Source: VAZQ01 sp036557665
GTDB taxonomy: Bacteria > Pseudomonadota > Alphaproteobacteria > Rhizobiales > Xanthobacteraceae
Assembly: GCA_036557665.1 (NCBI GenBank)
Contig: DATBHG010000002.1
Coordinates: forward strand, 198,627-262,626
Length of the DNA stretch: 64,000 nt
Direction: 5' to 3'
A program made the translations under genes and the position numbers. Of the stretch, positions 60,389 to 64,000 are shown one piece after another. The notes beneath the pieces were generated by a model. It ran no database searches and was not told where the DNA came from. It saw only the letters and a program-made list of their open reading frames with translations. Each line of letters starts with the position of its first letter. Position 1 is the first letter of the stretch.

Positions 60389-62136
60389 CTACGAGACTCA
60401 TTTACCCGAAGGCGCTCGGTCGCCGCCATATCGAGCTCCCCGCGGGCATCGATCACCACGCCGTAGTCACGATGCGCCTCGTCCGCGCTGATCATGCCGT
60501 CGAGCACGTCCTCGCGTACGCGGTGGGGATCGCGCGCGCGAGGGTCGCCGAAGCCGCCGCCGCCGGGCAGCTCCAGACAGATGGCATCGCGAGGGGGAAC
60601 GGTCTGCCGCCCTTTGGGGCGGATGGGCCGGCCCGAGCGCAAGCTCACCTTGCCCGGCGCACCCTTGCCGCCGCCGCTGCGTCCGCGCGCCGGGTTGTGC
60701 ACCCGCTCGAAATTGCACAGGAGCGCAAGCGGCGCAGCGCCCGCGCCGCCGAGCTCGATTACCTGACCGAGCCCGCCGCGAAACCGGCCGGCACCCCCCG
60801 AGCCCTCGCGGAGCTCGCGCCGGTAAAACACCACGGGCGCCACGCTCTCCGTCGCCTCCACCGGTATGGTGCGCACGCCCGATGGGAAGGAGGTGGCGCT
60901 GAGCCCGTCCTTGCCCGGGCGCGCGCCGGCGCCGCCGCAATGAAAGATCACCGTGCTGAACTCCGCCAGCGTGTTGGCGTCGGTGCCGTCCTCCACCTCG
61001 TCCACCAGCGAGCCCCCGCCGAAGATCTGCGGGTTCCACAGGGACGATGCGCCTTCCGCCGGAACCCCGCCGCGCATGGCCTGGTGCAGACAACCGAACA
61101 CGACGTCAGGGAGCATCTGACCGACGGTGTGGCGCGCAGCGACCGGCCAGGGACGCTTCGCATTGAGCACGCAGCCCTGCGGTGCGCTCACGGTGATCGG
61201 GGCAAGCGAGCCGAAGTTGTTGGGCACCTCGGGCGCCACCAGGCATTTCACGCCGAAGGCGGTGTAGGCGAGGCAGTAATTGTAGACGACGTTGATGCCG
61301 TGGGACGATGCCGGCGAGGTCCCGGCGAAGTCGACATGGATGCCGTCATCGGAGATGACGAGGGCGGCGTTGAGGACGAGCGGCTTGTCGTACCCGTCCA
61401 TGGTCATGCTGTTCGCATATGTGCCGCGCGGCAGGGCGCGGATGCGCGCAAGCGTTGCATCGCGCGAAGCCTCCAGGATGGTTTCTCCGAGCCGGTCGAG
61501 ATTGGCGATCTCGAACTCGTCCATCATCTCGGTCAGCCGCCGGCTGCCTTCGTCGTTGCACGCTGCGCATGCGTAGATGTCGCCTTCGACCTGCAACGGC
61601 TCGCGCACGTTGGCACGCACGAGCCGCAGCAGGTCCTCGCTCATGCGCCCCTCGCGGGCGAGCGGCATGATCGGAATGGACAATCCTTCCTCGAACACCT
61701 GACGGCCGTCCGGGCCCATGCCGAGGCCGCCGATGTCCACGACGTGGATCGTGTTCGCGAAGAGACCGACCGGCTCGCCGCGGTAGAAGCTCGGGGTGAC
61801 GACGGTGATGTCGTGGAGATGCCCCGAGGTCAGCCAGGGGTCATTGGTAATGTAATGGTCGCCGGGCTTCATCCCGGCCAGCGGATAGACATCCAGGAAA
61901 TGCGTCACCGCGTTGGCCATCGAGTTCACGTGCCCCGGCGTGCCGGTCACGGCCTGCGCCAGCATCCGGCCATGCCGGTCGAAGACGCCGGCGGAAAGAT
62001 CGCCGGCTTCGCGCACCGACGTGCTGAACGCGGTGCGCAGCATGGTCTGTGCCTGCTCCTCGACGACGGCGATCAGACGGCTCCACATGATCTGGGTGTG
62101 GATCTGAGCAAGCGCAGCGTTGGGGCGTGCGGCCAT
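60379..62136 (-). CDS. hyuB: Hydantoinase B / oxoprolinase beta-type subunit
   Basis: 585 residues from ATG 62136 (the frame is open to 62193 inside hyuA). Signatures: AFSTSVREAGDLSAGVFDRHGRMLAQAV, GHVNSMANAV, HYITNDPWLTSGHLHDITV and GGGFGDPRARDP. Together with HyuA it forms an ATP-dependent hydantoinase, 5-oxoprolinase or acetophenone-carboxylase-type enzyme; the substrate cannot be told from sequence. It starts 4 bp after the hyuA stop. The last residues and the TAG stop fall in the palindromic element, so the C-terminus may be replaced. Confidence 0.92.
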   Translation of the reverse strand: MAARPNAALAQIHTQIMWSRLIAVVEEQAQTMLRTAFSTSVREAGDLSAGVFDRHGRMLAQAVTGTPGHVNSMANAVTHFLDVYPLAGMKPGDHYITNDPWLTSGHLHDITVVTPSFYRGEPVGLFANTIHVVDIGGLGMGPDGRQVFEEGLSIPIMPLAREGRMSEDLLRLVRANVREPLQVEGDIYACAACNDEGSRRLTEMMDEFEIANLDRLGETILEASRDATLARIRALPRGTYANSMTMDGYDKPLVLNAALVISDDGIHVDFAGTSPASSHGINVVYNYCLAYTAFGVKCLVAPEVPNNFGSLAPITVSAPQGCVLNAKRPWPVAARHTVGQMLPDVVFGCLHQAMRGGVPAEGASSLWNPQIFGGGSLVDEVEDGTDANTLAEFSTVIFHCGGAGARPGKDGLSATSFPSGVRTIPVEATESVAPVVFYRRELREGSGGAGRFRGGLGQVIELGGAGAAPLALLCNFERVHNPARGRSGGGKGAPGKVSLRSGRPIRPKGRQTVPPRDAICLELPGGGGFGDPRARDPHRVREDVLDGMISADEAHRDYGVVIDARGELDMAATERLRVNESRRVG

Positions 62137-62140
62137 GGTT

Positions 62141-64000
62141 TCAAGCCTCGCGTCGAGTGAGCTCAATGTAGCCGAAACGGTCGACACGTGCATCGAACAG
62201 CGCGCCGATGACCGTCGAGGTTTCGTCCTCGCCGATCACTGCCGGCCCCGCGATCCGAGTCCCGGGCGCGAGATCGCCGCGCCAATAGACCGGCACCTCC
62301 CGCCGCTCTCCGCTGTCCGGCTCGACAAGCGCTCTGCGTAAGCGCGGCTTTGCCTCGATCGGCATTTCCTCCTGCGCTGCGGCAAGCCGGCCCTCGGCCG
62401 GCGCGCTCACTGCAACCACCCAGCTCAGGATTTCGATCTCGACCCCCGGAATTGCCCGGCTGTAGAGGCGCTGATACGCCGCCTCGAACAACTCGCGGAT
62501 GGTGGCTCGATCGGCGGGCGTGAAATCGCGCACCGGGAGGGCAACCGCGATCTCGTGGCCTTGTCCGCGATAGCGCATGAGCGCCGAGCGCCGCTCGGCG
62601 AGCTTGGCCCCGGGCGCCCCGCGCCGGACGATTTCCTCCGCCTCGACGCGCATCTCCGCAAGCAGGCGATTGGCCGATGCGGGGTCGAAGCTGCCGAGGC
62701 GAAAGAGCCGGCCGCGTACGACCTCGTATGCGACGGGAGCGCGCAGCAGACCGACCGCGGAGCCCACGCCCGCGTCGGCCGGAACGAGCACGCGGGTAAT
62801 GCCTAGCTTCTCGGCGACGCGCGCAGCATGCAGCGGCGCTGCGCCGCCGAATGCGATCAGCGTGCGCGGGCGCAGGTCCTTGCCGCTCTCGATCGCATGC
62901 ACGCGCGCCGCGTTCGCCATGCTCTCGTCCACCATCTCGCTGATGCCGAGCGCGGCATGCTCGGTTGAAAGGTCGAGCGCTGTTGCGATGTGCTCTCTGG
63001 TGGCTCGCGTGGCGTTGTCGATTTCGAGCGTCAGCGTGCCGCCGGAGAAGGTTGCCGGATCGATGCGGCCGAGAATGAGATCGGCATCGGTCACCGTAGG
63101 TTCGGTGCCGCCACGGCCGTAGCAGGCGGGCCCGGGCTCCGAGCCGGCGCTGTCGGGGCCGATGGCGATCCGCCCGAGCGCATCGACGCGCGCAATCGAG
63201 CCGCCGCCGGCGCCGATCTCGACCATCTCGATGGCCGGAATGCGCAGCGGCAGTCCGCTGCCCTTGAGAAAGCGGTAGATTCGCGCGACCTCGAACCCGC
63301 GGGAGCTCTGTGGTTGCGCCTTGTCGATCAGACAGATTTTGGCGGTCGTGCCGCCCATGTCGAAGGACAGGACCTGATCGAGCCCGTGTTGGCGGGCGAT
63401 GCCGGCGGCGAAGATCGCCCCGGCCGCTGGACCGGATTCGACCAGGCGCACGGGAAAGCGGATGGCGGTCTCTATGCTGGTGATACCCCCGCCTGAGGTC
63501 ATCAGCAGCAACGGGCAGCGGAAACCGGCGCGCGCCAGCTCGCTTTCCAGGCCGGCGAGGTAGCGTCCGATCAGTGGCTGGATGTAGGAGTTGGCGCACG
63601 CGGTGGAGAAACGCTCGTATTCGCGCATCTCCGGTGCAACTTCGCAGGAGAGCGATACGGCAACCTGCGGCAACGCTCGCGCGATCGCGTCCCCGACGGC
63701 GCGCTCGTGGTCAGGATTGGTGAAGCTGTGCAGGAAGCCGACCGCCACGGCCTCGACTTGCTGCGCGGCGAGCGTCTCGACCGCGCGTTGCACGCTGGCC
63801 TCGTCCAGCGGAATGAGCACCTCGCCCTGGGCATCGATGCGCTCGCGGATGGGAAGCCGGAGCCGGCGCGGCACCAGCGGCGGCGGCAGATCGATGTTGA
63901 CGTCGTACTGCTCGAACCGGTTCTCGTGCCGAATCTCCACCACGTCGCGAAAGCCCTCCGTTGTGAGAAGGGCGGTCATGGCGCCCTTGCGCTCGATCAG
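62141..64000 (-). CDS. hyuA: Hydantoinase A / oxoprolinase alpha-type subunit (5' end outside window)
   Basis: The open frame continues past 64000 (LIERKGAMTALLTTEGFRDVVEI), so the start is missing, probably about 75-90 residues. About 620 residues are present. Diagnostic: the ATPase-like FDMGGTTAKICLIDKA, the MLMTSGGGITSIETAIRFPVRLVESGPAAGA-type stretch, GPACYGRGGTEPTVTDADL, and a C-terminal AVIGEDETSTVIG. It uses ATP in amide-ring opening together with HyuB, just downstream. Confidence 0.93.
   Translation of the reverse strand: MIERKGAMTALLTTEGFRDVVEIRHENRFEQYDVNIDLPPPLVPRRLRLPIRERIDAQGEVLIPLDEASVQRAVETLAAQQVEAVAVGFLHSFTNPDHERAVGDAIARALPQVAVSLSCEVAPEMREYERFSTACANSYIQPLIGRYLAGLESELARAGFRCPLLLMTSGGGITSIETAIRFPVRLVESGPAAGAIFAAGIARQHGLDQVLSFDMGGTTAKICLIDKAQPQSSRGFEVARIYRFLKGSGLPLRIPAIEMVEIGAGGGSIARVDALGRIAIGPDSAGSEPGPACYGRGGTEPTVTDADLILGRIDPATFSGGTLTLEIDNATRATREHIATALDLSTEHAALGISEMVDESMANAARVHAIESGKDLRPRTLIAFGGAAPLHAARVAEKLGITRVLVPADAGVGSAVGLLRAPVAYEVVRGRLFRLGSFDPASANRLLAEMRVEAEEIVRRGAPGAKLAERRSALMRYRGQGHEIAVALPVRDFTPADRATIRELFEAAYQRLYSRAIPGVEIEILSWVVAVSAPAEGRLAAAQEEMPIEAKPRLRRALVEPDSGERREVPVYWRGDLAPGTRIAGPAVIGEDETSTVIGALFDARVDRFGYIELTRREA

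Noticed and set aside
60316..62160. 614-codon plus-strand open frame across hyuB
   Set aside because: Shadow frame rich in His, Arg and Ala with no recognisable fold; hyuB on the minus strand is clearly real.

Overview
The window reads as a high-GC alphaproteobacterial chromosome, most likely order Hyphomicrobiales (Rhizobiales). Evidence is the irr-fabA-fabB-fabI block with a rhizobial-type Irr, the rimP-nusA-ylxR-infB-rbfA-truB-rpsO-pnp operon, the corC-lnt-XRE-metK order, and several solitary tripartite-tricarboxylate (Bug) periplasmic receptors. A Bradyrhizobium/Xanthobacteraceae-type relative is my inference; there is no rRNA or tRNA in the window to confirm it.

Layout. 1-7 kb: ubiE (cut by the window edge) diverges from mutM and an enoyl-CoA hydratase, followed by a secreted protein with a broken trypsin triad, a ThiF/MoeB-like adenylyltransferase, a small secreted protein, a 2-hydroxyacid dehydrogenase and an SH3 protein. 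7-10.6 kb: irr diverges from fabA-fabB-fabI (unsaturated fatty acid synthesis and enoyl reduction). 10.8-21 kb: the large minus-strand translation/transcription operon from rimP to pnp, with a clear promoter and a leader terminator in front of rimP. 21-38 kb: DUF2336, trmB, DUF445, an MFS transporter, metK, an XRE regulator, lnt, corC, ybeY, phoH, miaB, a decayed Bug receptor, rimI, tsaB, an Nfu-type scaffold, a universal stress protein and trpS. 38-48 kb: a PfkB kinase, small unannotated proteins, DUF72, obgE, D-aminoacylase, rpmA, rplU, dapF, mtaB, an FMN flavoprotein and a truncated Bug pseudogene. 48-53.6 kb: accessory oxidoreductase, VOC, MFS and stress genes. 58.3-64 kb: an intact Bug receptor, a glycine-zipper protein, a methyltransferase and a hydantoinase/oxoprolinase pair (hyuB, hyuA) running off the end.

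The most interesting region is 53.9-58.3 kb, a compact thiazole-modified peptide (TOMM/LAP, a RiPP class) cluster. It has a 137-residue precursor with a strong Shine-Dalgarno and a C-terminal core holding 17 cysteines and no Ser/Thr, then a fused leader-binding/YcaO cyclodehydratase, then a SagB-type FMN azoline dehydrogenase. Together these should turn Cys residues of the core into thiazolines and then thiazoles. No dedicated exporter, leader protease or immunity gene is adjacent. A stable hairpin lies between precursor and enzymes, and the SagB 5' end looks frame-disrupted.

Three small genes shorter than about 70 codons with convincing ribosome binding sites (38970, 43718, 48747) are proposed, along with palindromic repeats, one of which supplies the stop codon of hyuB.
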